Both the position numbers and the translations under genes were made by a program. Below are positions 16,202-25,465 of a stretch of 64,000 bases of DNA, piece after piece. This DNA comes from Deferribacter autotrophicus. Its GTDB lineage: Bacteria; Chrysiogenota; Deferribacteres; Deferribacterales; Deferribacteraceae. Location: NCBI RefSeq assembly GCF_008362905.1, contig NZ_VFJB01000001.1, forward strand, positions 248,001-312,000. Reading direction: 5' to 3'. Each line of letters begins with the position of its first letter. The stretch's first letter is position 1. Under the pieces are notes generated by a model. That model was not told where the DNA came from. It worked only from the letters and a program-made list of their open reading frames with translations, and did not search any database.

Positions 16202-16259
16202 AAAAAAAATCCTTAAATAAGCGTACACCTATTAATGCATTTTGTCGATGCTTAAGGAT
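16202..16259 (-). terminator. Terminator of the heme-linked diguanylate cyclase gene
   Basis: On the minus strand ATCCTTAA and TTAAGGAT close a hairpin with an adjoining GC pair and a long loop, followed by eight T residues. It starts 26 bp past the stop codon at 16285. Confidence 0.6.
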
Positions 16260-16284
16260 AAAATAAACTCATAAAAATAACATT

Positions 16285-17517
16285 TTAAGTATCGTCGAGT
16301 CTCTCGCAAAATTCAATTCGATTTTTACCGTTTTCTTTTGCTCTATATAAGGCAGAATCAGCAAATTTGATTAATTCAATAGCTGTAATTTCCATATTAG
16401 CTTTTTTAGTGGCAACACCAATGCTTAAAGTTACAACATTATAAGGTGAATTTTTATGAGTTATTCTAAGTTTTTCAACATTATATCTAATTTTCTCAGC
16501 TAAATAAATCGCACCATCAGCTGACGTATCTGGAAGTAAAACAATAAACTCTTCTCCACCATACCTGGCACAAAAATCACCTGGTCTTCTTAGAGATGCC
16601 TTTATAGTTCGTGCAACTTTTTTTAAACATTTGTCTCCCTGTATATGCCCATAAGTATCATTATAAGATTTAAAATCATCTATATCACACAATATTATCG
16701 ACAAAGGCTGCTTGTATCTTTTACATCTATTATATTCCATATATAATCTATCAAAAAAATATTTACGATTAGGAATTTCGGTTAAATTGTCATATAAGGC
16801 TTGTTTTCTTATTTTCTCATAGGCTATTACTAATTTCATACCGCTAAATAATATAATCAATAAACCAATGATTCCTATGATAACATGTCCTATCAATAAA
16901 GATGAAAGAGATATTTTTACATTATCAGGTACAGTTATGCTTATTCCACCTCTTATATCTCCAACTTTATATCCCTGTTCTTCATGACATTTCAAACATG
17001 ATTCCTCTGTTATTAATGGAGCCATATAAAAAAAATATTTGTCTTCACCATTGTTAATAAATGTTCCTTTTTCTTTAATTCCTTTTTCAAAATCTTTTAA
17101 AAATTTTGTTTCCAATGGTGTTGGTTTATTTTGAGGCCGAATTGGATTAAGACTTGTTATATGAAATTTTATCCCGTTTTGCTCCTGTGCAATTTCTGAT
17201 ATTTGCCTGGTCATATAAGCAGGATTTATTTTCGTCAGCATTAACTTATCATTAACGATTATATCTCTCATTGGATCCTTAAGGTATGGATTAGGTTTTG
17301 TCTTTTCGTTGACAATAACATAAACTCCACCATGGCGAGCATTCCAATTACGAGTTATTACTATGAAATGGAACAAACTTCTTGCAGATTGTAAAATAAT
17401 TCTTTTATGATTGTTTATTGCATTTAAATAATTACAATAAAACGATAAATATATTAGCAATAACCATAAAAAAATAAAATTAATTAAATAAATTAAATTT
17501 CTTTTCTTCCTCATCAT
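16285..17517 (-). CDS. Diguanylate cyclase with periplasmic heme-binding (DUF3365/Tll0287-like) sensor
   Basis: 410 aa. Membrane anchor at residues 8-28; periplasmic domain ~30-200 with RNWNARHGGVYV and PLETKFLKDFEKG, typical of DUF3365/Tll0287-like domains, and one c-type heme motif CLKCH; second membrane segment ~207-227; C-terminal GGDEF domain with active GGEEF (RYGGEEFIVLLP). It probably makes c-di-GMP in response to a redox or gas signal at the heme. The ribosome-binding site is weak. It is separated from the next GGDEF gene by 248 bp that hold no evident gene. Confidence 0.88.
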   Translation of the reverse strand: MMRKKRNLIYLINFIFLWLLLIYLSFYCNYLNAINNHKRIILQSARSLFHFIVITRNWNARHGGVYVIVNEKTKPNPYLKDPMRDIIVNDKLMLTKINPAYMTRQISEIAQEQNGIKFHITSLNPIRPQNKPTPLETKFLKDFEKGIKEKGTFINNGEDKYFFYMAPLITEESCLKCHEEQGYKVGDIRGGISITVPDNVKISLSSLLIGHVIIGIIGLLIILFSGMKLVIAYEKIRKQALYDNLTEIPNRKYFFDRLYMEYNRCKRYKQPLSIILCDIDDFKSYNDTYGHIQGDKCLKKVARTIKASLRRPGDFCARYGGEEFIVLLPDTSADGAIYLAEKIRYNVEKLRITHKNSPYNVVTLSIGVATKKANMEITAIELIKFADSALYRAKENGKNRIEFCERLDDT

Positions 17518-17765
17518 TCTCTAATTAATTAAGATACAATAATGAACATAATTTCGCAATCCAATTCGCAATTATTGCATATAGGATATAAACTTATCTA
17601 ACATGAAACTACGTCCTGTGCTTGTATCCCTTCTTTCAAAGAAAAAAGAGAAGTATCAAATTTGTTGTAAAAGCATGAACCACAATATTTAAACAATGCA
17701 CTATTATATTTGATCTTTAAAGGACAGAGTTCTATAGAAAAGCCTGGTAAAATTATTAAACTATC

Positions 17766-19460
17766 TTATGATTTTTCAACTTGCTCGAATAATTGGACTT
17801 TAAGTTCTTCAATATGTAAAGGTTTAGAAAAATAAAATCCCTGAACATAATCAACCCCAAGTTCTTGCAAAATTTCAAATGTCTTTTTATCTTCAATGAA
17901 TTCAGCGATAGTTTTTAATCCAAGCTTTCTAGCAATTGTTATTATCGCATCAATAACATTCCTTTTTTCATTATTTTTATCTATATCAGTTATAAGTGAT
18001 CCATCTATTTTTAAATATGAAATTAACCCTTTTGACACCATATCAATTACTGTTTTCAAAGAAGAATAACCAATGCCAAAATCATCAACAACATAATTCC
18101 TATTGATTTTAGAGTGTATTTCCTGAAGTAGATGCAAATTTTCCACTGCAATTTGTTCAGTAATTTCTAATGTTAAATTAACTTTTGAATTCTTGAGTTT
18201 TACTATAATATCTTTATTCAAAAATGACTTATATGATAAATTTATAAATATATTTAGATCTCTTAATCTATCATGATTTTCGTTTAAATAATCCAACATC
18301 AAACTATCAATTTTTGTTATCAATCCAGACGTGATTGCTGTATTTAAAAACTGACCTATAGAGATATATTCTTTACCAATTTTTATCCTTGCTAGCGCTT
18401 CGTAAGCAACAATTTGGCCTGTTTTTGTACAGAGAATAGGATGGAAAAAACTTACTATTCTTTTATGTTTAATTGCTGTCATTAATATATTTTCTTCTTT
18501 AATGAGCTTTTTTACTCTTTCTTTACTGTCCAATCTTTCATCAAAAACTACAATGTTACCTTTACCAACTTCTTTACCCCTTATGATCGTTAATTTGAGA
18601 TTTGACAACAATTCCTGATAATCTATTTTAAACTCATTATTATAACAAAACACAGCAACTGTTGCTGATGGAGAATATGTTATATTAGCATTATAAATTG
18701 GTATTTCCATGTTTTCTAATTTCGTTTTAATTTTGTATGCTTCTTTTAAAATAATTTCTTTATCATTGATGCCATCAAACAATATAGCAAATTCATCTCC
18801 ACCCGTTTTACCAAGTATTTGGTCTGAAAATTCGTTTTCTAGTTCTTTAGCAATTACTTTCAACACATTATCACCTGCATCAAAACCATAACTTTGATTT
18901 ATTCTCATAAAATTATCCAAATCAATTACTGCTATTGAAAAAGGGGTACCTTCTTTTATCCTATTCTTTATTTCATTTTTAAACTTCATTCTATTGTATA
19001 AACCTGTCAGCTGATCACATTCTGCCATAAAAATTAATTTTTTATTAAGTATCTGAAGATTTTCTTTTGCTTTTACTAGTTTAGTCACATCCCTTGCATG
19101 ACCAACAATAGCAATCACTTCACCCATCTTGTTTTTTATGGGAATTTTTATGACATGAAGATAGTGGGTTTTATTACCTTTGATTGCTTTTTCTAAAGAA
19201 TGATTAAATGTACCTTTTTTCCAAGCATTTTTATCAGATATTTCACACATTCTAGCTATATCGTATGGTAAAAATTCAAAGTTAGTTTTACCAATTATTT
19301 CTTCATCTTTTAACTCAAAAAAATTAGTAAACGCCCTATTTACAAATATAATCCTAAATTTATCATCTTTTTCCCTTTTTTTTATGAATACGAGGTCATC
19401 AGTAGAATCAATCAATTTCAACAATAAATACGTAATCTCACTATTCAATAAATTAATCAT
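17766..19460 (-). CDS. PAS-GGDEF-EAL protein (c-di-GMP turnover)
   Basis: 564 aa, no membrane segment. Order: PAS (~10-130, VFIKKREKDDKFRIIFVNRAF), GGDEF (~140-300, intact GGDEF in KTGGDEFAILF) and EAL (~320-560). EAL motifs YEALARI, EITE, VDDFGIGYSSL, LKIDGSL and AEFIED are largely intact, so phosphodiesterase activity is likely; whether the GGDEF half also synthesises c-di-GMP is open. Single gene, with an 800-bp intergenic region to its right. Confidence 0.9.
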   Translation of the reverse strand: MINLLNSEITYLLLKLIDSTDDLVFIKKREKDDKFRIIFVNRAFTNFFELKDEEIIGKTNFEFLPYDIARMCEISDKNAWKKGTFNHSLEKAIKGNKTHYLHVIKIPIKNKMGEVIAIVGHARDVTKLVKAKENLQILNKKLIFMAECDQLTGLYNRMKFKNEIKNRIKEGTPFSIAVIDLDNFMRINQSYGFDAGDNVLKVIAKELENEFSDQILGKTGGDEFAILFDGINDKEIILKEAYKIKTKLENMEIPIYNANITYSPSATVAVFCYNNEFKIDYQELLSNLKLTIIRGKEVGKGNIVVFDERLDSKERVKKLIKEENILMTAIKHKRIVSFFHPILCTKTGQIVAYEALARIKIGKEYISIGQFLNTAITSGLITKIDSLMLDYLNENHDRLRDLNIFINLSYKSFLNKDIIVKLKNSKVNLTLEITEQIAVENLHLLQEIHSKINRNYVVDDFGIGYSSLKTVIDMVSKGLISYLKIDGSLITDIDKNNEKRNVIDAIITIARKLGLKTIAEFIEDKKTFEILQELGVDYVQGFYFSKPLHIEELKVQLFEQVEKS

Positions 19461-20029
19461 CTAACCTTGTAACTTATTGTATTTTATTATTTTTTAATTA
19501 TCATATATGACACAAAATTAAAAGTCAAATATAAAAGCGTTTTAATTATCTTTACAAATTTCTATTCACATCTCTTTGAAACCAAAAAATGATATGCAAT
19601 ATTTTTTCATTATATGTTTAGACAATAACGATAGGTGAATATTAAAAGGCTTTATGAAGAAACTTTTAATATTCTCTGTATATATAATATTTTATTAATT
19701 TGATGTCATACTAATTTATCTATCATGGACCTCAAACCTTCTGTTTAAGTAAATTTCCTGATAGTATTGGAGTTAAAAGTAAGAAAAAATAAAATAATAT
19801 TTTTATTATTGCTTTACTTGTTAGTGAGAAAACCTTTGCTGTCGTTAATTTGGTACAGAAATTATCCCAAAAGTCGTTAATATAGACTTCCACAAAAATT
19901 GACTTCCGTTAAACATTTGTTAAACCTATTCAAAAAAATGCATAAAATAAGTATTTTCTACAGATTCAGGATACCCGAGCTCTATCCTGTTGATCTAACC
20001 ACCCTCTTTTATAAAATTTTTAGAAAGTT
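19461..20029. other. Gene-poor AT-rich stretch
   Basis: No supported ORF was found. The only recognisable feature is the degenerate tRNA-Arg 5' half at 19969-20004. The rest is low-complexity AT-rich DNA. Confidence 0.5.
19969..20004 (-). pseudogene. tRNA-Arg 5'-half fragment, possible attachment-site remnant
   Basis: These 36 bp match 12191-12226 (the 5' half of tRNA-Arg-CCG) at 32 of 36 positions in the same orientation, from the acceptor 5' strand to the anticodon arm. The 3' half is missing, so it cannot make a tRNA. When an element integrates within a tRNA and supplies a new 5' half, the displaced original 5' half ends up at the far end of the element, as here. Confidence 0.7.
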
Positions 20030-20270
20030 TAATTAGTTGCCACTGAAAAAGTGGCAACTAATTAATAGTTAATACGTTTTTCCTTATTATACTGATTGTT
20101 ATCCATCAATTACTAAAATCTATTGTCTTATATAATTTATTGTAAACTCTAAATCTTTTTGGGGGTTTTAAAGGGGGCTTGCCCCCTTTAAGTATCATTT
20201 TTGCAAATATCACAAATGAATAATTTTTTAATTATCAATAAAATACACTTTTTCAGCAGGAACTAATTAG
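20030..20270. repeat. Repeat element A, copy 1 (MITE-like, 241 bp)
   Basis: It starts with a perfect hairpin repeat (20030-20064; arms TAATTAGTTGCCAC / GTGGCAACTAATTA, loop read TGAAAAA) and ends at 20270 with CACTTTTTCAGCAGGAACTA-ATTAG, an imperfect inverted copy of the left end. Most of the interior recurs at 59174-59512. It contains a perfect 10-bp stem TAAAGGGGGC / GCCCCCTTTA (20169-20190), usable as a terminator. Its right end provides the stop codon of the GntR gene. Confidence 0.75.
20169..20190. terminator. Hairpin downstream of the GntR gene, inside repeat A
   Basis: TAAAGGGGGC-TT-GCCCCCTTTA is a perfect 10-bp stem, about 75 bp past the GntR stop on the minus strand. It has only a short U run, so termination is plausible, not certain. 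Confidence 0.45.
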
Positions 20271-20982
20271 CAGAATCGTCTTCTGAAATGATCTCTTTCA
20301 CTTTTTCAAGAACATAGTTCATATGATTTAACATCGCATTGTAAGCTTCTAAAGGATCTTGATTTTTAATGGCAACAAAGATGGCTTTGTGCTGTTTATA
20401 TAACAAATCATGTTCGTAATAATCATTATAAAGTCTCTTTCTCACTTCAAAAGAAATTTTTTCAATCCATTGATATATTGTGTTCATAATATGTATAAGA
20501 AAAATATTTTTTGTGGCATAAGAAATTATAGAGTGAAAATCTGCATCAGAATCATAACCTATCTGCCCATCCTTTAAGGCCACTTCCATTTCATTCAGAT
20601 ATTGCTCAAGCTGTTTCAGCTCTTCTTCCGTAATTCGCTCTGCCGCTGTATAGGCAGCCCACGTTTCTAATATTTTTCTAACTTCCATAATCTCAAGAAT
20701 AGCATCCTTCTTTTTTGCATACTCTTCAAAAGCATTATCCAGAGCAGTATCACCAAGGGATTTTACATAAGTGCCACCACCCTGCACCTGCTCAAGAAAC
20801 CCTTTTGCTTCGAGTTTATTGATGGCCTCTCTTAATGTGGGCCTGCTCACCCCCATCTGAGCTGCTAGTTCCCTTTCAGGGGGGAGCTTATCCCCCGGTT
20901 TCAACATCCCTTCTATAATCAACTGTTTTATCTGCTCAAAAATTTCATCACTAATTCTTTTTGGCTTGATCCTTTGAAACAT
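20263..20982 (-). CDS. GntR/FadR-family regulator of the lactate genes (LldR-like)
   Basis: 239 aa. N-terminal winged helix with the GntR pattern KPGDKLPPERELAAQMGVSRPTLREAINKLEAKGFL; C-terminal FCD ligand domain (~85-230) with D and H residues (DADFHSII, KQHKAIF, MLNHM) that bind metal and a carboxylate ligand in this family. The start ATG 20980-20982 is chosen because GAGGTGA lies 10 bp upstream; it overlaps the GlcF-like gene by 32 bp. As last gene of the lactate operon it most likely binds the TGGTNNNACCA sites at 26578 and 26694 and responds to lactate. The C-terminal end runs into repeat A. Confidence 0.88.
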   Translation of the reverse strand: MFQRIKPKRISDEIFEQIKQLIIEGMLKPGDKLPPERELAAQMGVSRPTLREAINKLEAKGFLEQVQGGGTYVKSLGDTALDNAFEEYAKKKDAILEIMEVRKILETWAAYTAAERITEEELKQLEQYLNEMEVALKDGQIGYDSDADFHSIISYATKNIFLIHIMNTIYQWIEKISFEVRKRLYNDYYEHDLLYKQHKAIFVAIKNQDPLEAYNAMLNHMNYVLEKVKEIISEDDSAN

Positions 20983-22204
20983 CTTCAGCAATCACCTCGT
21001 AAATTACTTCTACTGGGTGTAAAACCTTGCAATTTGCATTTACATGCATTACCCCATCCGTTAAATTAATAGCACAACCGGGACAAGGTGTAAACAGAAT
21101 TTCAATCTCTTTACTCTCTACCTCTTTAGCTTTATCAACTGAAAAAACCACCGATTTATCATAATTTTTTAAATTAAAAGTACCACCAAAACCGCAGCAG
21201 CTTTGATTTTCCAGAGAAACAAAATCTGATGAGATACTAGCAACATACTCTGTCATATCATCCACAAAATCTTTATCATAATGACACGGGATATGAAGTG
21301 TAACCTTCTTATCAGTAATACTAGATAGCCTGATATCAAGCACCTTATCAAGAAAAATCAGAATATCCATAAATTTCTTATCAGGCACTTCTAACCCTAG
21401 ATTCTCGCCTAAATCAGCCAGAGAATGATTGCAAGTTGGACAAGCCGTTATCACATATTCCGTATCATATTTTTCGAAATACTCATAATTTTTCTCAAGC
21501 AACGCTTTCATCATCTCCTGTTTACCCATGGTAGCAGCAGGAATTCCACAACAGTAATTTACTTCAGGAACAATAACCGTAACTCCCAACTTATTTAAAA
21601 GCTTAACTATTTTCTCTCCCCATTCGAAATAAATCATATTTATTGCGCAGCCAGGATAAAAAATCACTTTCATCTTTTCGTTTTCAGCTCTGTTCTCCCC
21701 ACCATATTCGCCTGTAAAAAACCTCTTTTTTATCCCTTTGGTAAATCTCTCACCAATTCCTTTAAATATTGGTTTATAAATATCATCTTTGACTTTTTTC
21801 GTTCCAAGTTTAAACCCCATGTGAAAAAGAGGAGCAAATCTACTCATCAATTCAGGTTTACCAAGCAAAATCTCCAAAAGTACTTTTTGATAAACCGGCA
21901 AATCTTTAACTTCTCTCAGTATTGATTTCCCTTTTAGAAAAATTTCAACAGTCTTAACGCCACTTGGACAGTTAGTCTCACATCTTCCGCATAAAATACA
22001 ATAATCAAGATACTTTAAAACAGTTTCCACATTTTCAATTTTTCCTTCATAAATAGACTCTAATAAAGAAATTTTCCCTCTTGCCACAGATCCTTCAAAC
22101 AAATCTTTCTTATAAAGAGGGCAATGCGCCTGGCATGTACCACACTTCATACACCTTATGATCAAATCTTCTAACTGTTTCAAATCTTCCACTAACTTTT
22201 TCAT
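20951..22204 (-). CDS. GlcF-like iron-sulfur subunit of D-lactate/glycolate dehydrogenase
   Basis: 417 aa. Two 4Fe-4S ferredoxin motifs at the N-terminus (CMKCGTCQAHCP and CILCGRCETNCP), then two CCG domains (CCGIPAATMG; CCGFGGTFN with preceding CPTC and CPGC) that in this family bind a non-cubane FeS cluster. It takes electrons from the FAD subunit encoded just upstream (TAATG overlap) and passes them to the quinone pool. With no GlcE-like subunit and with lactate genes around it, D-lactate is the likeliest substrate; glycolate is the alternative. Confidence 0.9.
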   Translation of the reverse strand: MKKLVEDLKQLEDLIIRCMKCGTCQAHCPLYKKDLFEGSVARGKISLLESIYEGKIENVETVLKYLDYCILCGRCETNCPSGVKTVEIFLKGKSILREVKDLPVYQKVLLEILLGKPELMSRFAPLFHMGFKLGTKKVKDDIYKPIFKGIGERFTKGIKKRFFTGEYGGENRAENEKMKVIFYPGCAINMIYFEWGEKIVKLLNKLGVTVIVPEVNYCCGIPAATMGKQEMMKALLEKNYEYFEKYDTEYVITACPTCNHSLADLGENLGLEVPDKKFMDILIFLDKVLDIRLSSITDKKVTLHIPCHYDKDFVDDMTEYVASISSDFVSLENQSCCGFGGTFNLKNYDKSVVFSVDKAKEVESKEIEILFTPCPGCAINLTDGVMHVNANCKVLHPVEVIYEVIAEDVSKDQAKKN

Positions 22205-23577
22205 TAAAGCCCCATCTTGTGTGGATTTAATAAATTTTTCGAATCAACTCCCATTTTTAAGTTTTTCATAAAATTAAGTGTACCTTTCCCCACTTCCATT
22301 TCCATATATTTTGCCTTTAATAAGCCAACTCCATGCTCTCCGCTCAGCGTACCTCCAAATAAAAGAGCTTTTTCAAATATTTCATCAATGGCCTTCTCTA
22401 CCCTTCTAAATTCATCCTCATCCCTTTTATCTGTAAGAATTGTAGGGTGAAGATTACCATCACCTGCATGACCAAACGTTCCAATCGTTATATTATATTT
22501 AGAAGCAATCTCTTTGATAGCTTTCATCATATCAGGAATTTTGCTGCGAGGCACCGTAGCATCCTCTAAAATAAGAGTTGGCTTCAACCTTGCAAGGCAG
22601 CTTAAGGCTTTTCTCCTTGCAGTCCAGAGCTTATCCCTTTCCTCATTATTATCTGCAACCTTTACATTCCCTTTATTTTTCTCACAAATCTTCTTAACCA
22701 TGATAAACTCATCTTCTACCACAGCAGGATGACCATCCACTTCTATTAACAATAAAGCATCAGCCTTCACCGGTAATCCGATTTTTTCCGACTCTTCCAC
22801 TGCATTAATAGTAAAATTATCCATCAATTCCAGCGTACTTGGCAAAATTTTTGAAGCAATTATTTCTGAAACCGTATTACATGCATCTATCACCGATGAA
22901 TACTCTACAAGCATAGATTTCGATGTCGCAGGCTTTGGAACAAGCTTTAGTATCACCTCATACATAATACCAAGCATCCCTTCAGAGCTAATCATCAAAC
23001 CTGGGATATTAAAACCGGTTACGAGTTTTACCGTTTTTCCGCCCCCTATTACCTCATTGCCTGCCATATCAAATAGTTTCACACCCATCACATAATCTTT
23101 GGTGACACCGTATTTCAAACCTCTTAATCCACCAGCATTTTCCGCAACATTACCGCCAATGGTTGAAATATTCATACTTCCTGGATCCGGTGGGTAAAAA
23201 AGTCCATACTCTTCAACTTTATCCGCAAGCTGTTTTGTAACAACCCCAGCTTCCACAACTGCATAAAGATCTTTTTCATTTATCTCCAAAATTCTGTTCA
23301 TTTTAGTAGTCACCAACACACAACCACCGGACACAGGAACAGTCCCACCACTTAAATTGGTACCTGCACCTCTTGTAATTATTGGAATCTCATTTTCACT
23401 CATCAGGTTAATAACAAACTGCAAATCATCTTTATTTTCAGGAAACACCACAATATCAGGCAACACCTTTTCGCCATAAGCAGCATCATAACTGAAAAGC
23501 GCTCTATCACCTTCATCTATCAAAACACTGCTTTTGCCCAACCTCTTTTCAAGCTCTTTGACCAAACTTTTCTTCAT
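22204..23577 (-). CDS. FAD-linked D-lactate dehydrogenase (GlcD/Dld-like)
   Basis: 457 aa. N-terminal PCMH FAD-binding domain (TRGAGTNLSGGTVPVSGGCVLVTTKMNRIL, PPDPGSMNISTIGGNVAENAGG as motif patterns) and C-terminal FAD-oxidase domain ending with GTFGHAGDGNLHPTIL and GEHGVGLLKAKYM, which carry the metal/substrate His residues. The ATG at 23575-23577 has GAGGT upstream; an earlier in-frame start lacks one. It oxidises D-lactate (or glycolate) to the keto acid, with the GlcF-like subunit as partner. Confidence 0.9.
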   Translation of the reverse strand: MKKSLVKELEKRLGKSSVLIDEGDRALFSYDAAYGEKVLPDIVVFPENKDDLQFVINLMSENEIPIITRGAGTNLSGGTVPVSGGCVLVTTKMNRILEINEKDLYAVVEAGVVTKQLADKVEEYGLFYPPDPGSMNISTIGGNVAENAGGLRGLKYGVTKDYVMGVKLFDMAGNEVIGGGKTVKLVTGFNIPGLMISSEGMLGIMYEVILKLVPKPATSKSMLVEYSSVIDACNTVSEIIASKILPSTLELMDNFTINAVEESEKIGLPVKADALLLIEVDGHPAVVEDEFIMVKKICEKNKGNVKVADNNEERDKLWTARRKALSCLARLKPTLILEDATVPRSKIPDMMKAIKEIASKYNITIGTFGHAGDGNLHPTILTDKRDEDEFRRVEKAIDEIFEKALLFGGTLSGEHGVGLLKAKYMEMEVGKGTLNFMKNLKMGVDSKNLLNPHKMGL

Positions 23578-23590
23578 AAATACCTCTTTG

Positions 23591-24919
23591 TTATTGTTTA
23601 AACACAACAGATGGCAACCATGTAATAATCTCTGGGAAAATTAGGCATAATGCAAGCCCTATTAATTGGAGGATAACAAATGGTATAATACCTCTGTATA
23701 TATGTCCCATTGTCATACCTTCTGGGGCAACCCCTTTTAAGTAAAACAGTGCATATCCGAAAGGAGGTGTTAAAAATGACATCTGCAAATTTACAGAAAC
23801 AATCATTGCAAACCATAATGGATCAAACTTCAACTGATCAACAGCTATAGGAGTAAAAATAGGAACACACAAAAGCAATATACCGAGCCAATCCACAAAC
23901 ATACCAAGGATAAAAATAATAAACATCATAATACCTAAAATCACCCATTTATTCGAACTGATTGAAAAGAGTATACTTGTAAAGACGTCACCACCACCTA
24001 AACCCATAAAAATAGATGTATAAAAGTTAGCACCAACAAAGATAAGCATAACCATACAAGTAATTTTCAAAGTAGAATACCCAGCCTCTTTTAACATTTT
24101 CAAATCCAATCTCTTGTTTAAAGCAGCCAAAACCAAAGCTCCAATACAACCCAAACCAGCAGCCTCAGTAGGAGTAGCAATACCACCTGCAATACTACCA
24201 AGAACTGCAAAAATTAAAAATAGAGGTGGCACCATAGATTTCAGCGTCATTAATAATTTTTGACCTGTTGTATGAACACGCTCTTTTTCTGGAATAGGAG
24301 GTCCGGCTTCAGGATTTATAAATGTACAGTAAACCCATGTATATATTAAATACAGTGTAGATAATAATAGTCCCGGCATAAATGCAGCCATAAAAAGCTT
24401 TCCAACAGACATTCCAATCAACCCACCATAAACCACCAACATAATGGAAGGAGGAATTAATATACCAAGTGTTCCACCTGCTGTGATAACACCAGCCGTC
24501 AACTCCTTGGAATATCCTTTTTTTAACATTGAAGGAGCTGCCAAAAGTCCCATTGCCACCACGGAAGCACCTATAATACCTGTTGTAGCTGCAAAAACCG
24601 TACAAACTACAACAGTTGCAAGTGCAAGCCCTCCTTTTACAGGCCCTAAAACTATGTACATTGTTTCATAAAGTTCTTCAGCTACCCCTGATTTATCGAG
24701 AAACTGTGCCATTAAGATAAAAAGAGGTATTGCCACAAGCACATAATTCGTCATTAATCCGTATGTTTTATTTGCCAATATGAAAAAAGCACCTGGACCA
24801 TAACCCAAAATACCAAAAATTATACCAAGACCACCAAGAGTAATTCCTAATGGATGACCTAAAAAAACAGCTATCAATAGAACAACAAACATTGCAACAG
24901 ATAAAAATTCAGGACTCAT
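23591..24919 (-). CDS. dctM: TRAP transporter large permease (DctM)
   Basis: 442 aa, about 12 hydrophobic segments. DctM family markers: PLGITLGGLGII, VAIPLFILMAQFLDKSG, GGTLGILIPPSIMLVVYGG and QMSFLTPPFGYALFYLKG. It is the ion-coupled transport subunit. It overlaps dctQ by 4 bp (ATGA) and is followed by the dehydrogenase genes, so it very probably imports lactate. Confidence 0.92.
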   Translation of the reverse strand: MSPEFLSVAMFVVLLIAVFLGHPLGITLGGLGIIFGILGYGPGAFFILANKTYGLMTNYVLVAIPLFILMAQFLDKSGVAEELYETMYIVLGPVKGGLALATVVVCTVFAATTGIIGASVVAMGLLAAPSMLKKGYSKELTAGVITAGGTLGILIPPSIMLVVYGGLIGMSVGKLFMAAFMPGLLLSTLYLIYTWVYCTFINPEAGPPIPEKERVHTTGQKLLMTLKSMVPPLFLIFAVLGSIAGGIATPTEAAGLGCIGALVLAALNKRLDLKMLKEAGYSTLKITCMVMLIFVGANFYTSIFMGLGGGDVFTSILFSISSNKWVILGIMMFIIFILGMFVDWLGILLLCVPIFTPIAVDQLKFDPLWFAMIVSVNLQMSFLTPPFGYALFYLKGVAPEGMTMGHIYRGIIPFVILQLIGLALCLIFPEIITWLPSVVFKQ

Positions 24920-25419
24920 TCTATCTCCTCACCTTTTATTTTGTAAAAAGATTTGATTGCTTCTGATATTCCTTGTAACAATAAGAAAAAGAATGCTATT
25001 GGCATAAAAGTTTTAAAAGGATATACAGGTGGAGCCCAAGGCGATTGGCTATGTTCTAACCCTTGCCAAGATTGCAGCATAAAAGTCCAGGTTGATTTTA
25101 TAGCAACCAATGTAAAAGGAAGAAAAAATATAACAAAGGTTATTAATTCTAAGATACCTTGAGTTTTTTTGCTCAATCTTGAGTATATAACATCTATCCC
25201 TATATGCATTTTATGCTTTAGAGTATAACCAAACCCCATTAAAAACATAACTGCATAAAGCATATAGCTTAACTCAAAAGCCCACATTGTAGGGCTGTTA
25301 AATACTTTTCTTCTTACAACCTCAAAAACCACCACAAAAAGTAACACGAATACCAAAATACTCGTTATTTTACCTATAACTTCATTAATAGCATCAATAA
25401 ATTTTACGATTTTTCTCAT
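24916..25419 (-). CDS. dctQ: TRAP transporter small permease (DctQ)
   Basis: 167 aa with four hydrophobic segments and the DctQ pattern FEVVRRKVFNSPTMWAFELSYMLYAVMFLMG and HMHIGIDVIY. It pairs with DctM. It starts 46 bp after dctP, and that gap holds a terminator-like hairpin that may lower its expression relative to the binding protein. Confidence 0.9.
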   Translation of the reverse strand: MRKIVKFIDAINEVIGKITSILVFVLLFVVVFEVVRRKVFNSPTMWAFELSYMLYAVMFLMGFGYTLKHKMHIGIDVIYSRLSKKTQGILELITFVIFFLPFTLVAIKSTWTFMLQSWQGLEHSQSPWAPPVYPFKTFMPIAFFFLLLQGISEAIKSFYKIKGEEIE

Positions 25420-25434
25420 TAGAACCTCCGATTG

Positions 25435-25461
25435 AAAAAAAAGGGGAGTAAACTCCCCCCT
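25435..25461 (-). terminator. Partial terminator between dctP and dctQ
   Basis: On the minus strand GGGGAG and CTCCCC form a hairpin with a short loop, followed by eight T residues, then the dctQ ribosome-binding site. Such hairpins commonly let the binding protein be made in excess over the membrane subunits. Confidence 0.65.
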
Positions 25462-25465
25462 TTAA

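Noticed and set aside
19969-20004. A second tRNA-Arg gene
   Set aside because: Only the 5' half is present and it has four changes; no T-arm or 3' acceptor strand follows.
20951-23577. Glycolate oxidase (GlcDEF) as the primary call for the GlcD/GlcF-like pair
   Set aside because: No GlcE is present, and the pair is embedded in lactate transport and Lut genes; D-lactate dehydrogenase fits better, though glycolate is not excluded.
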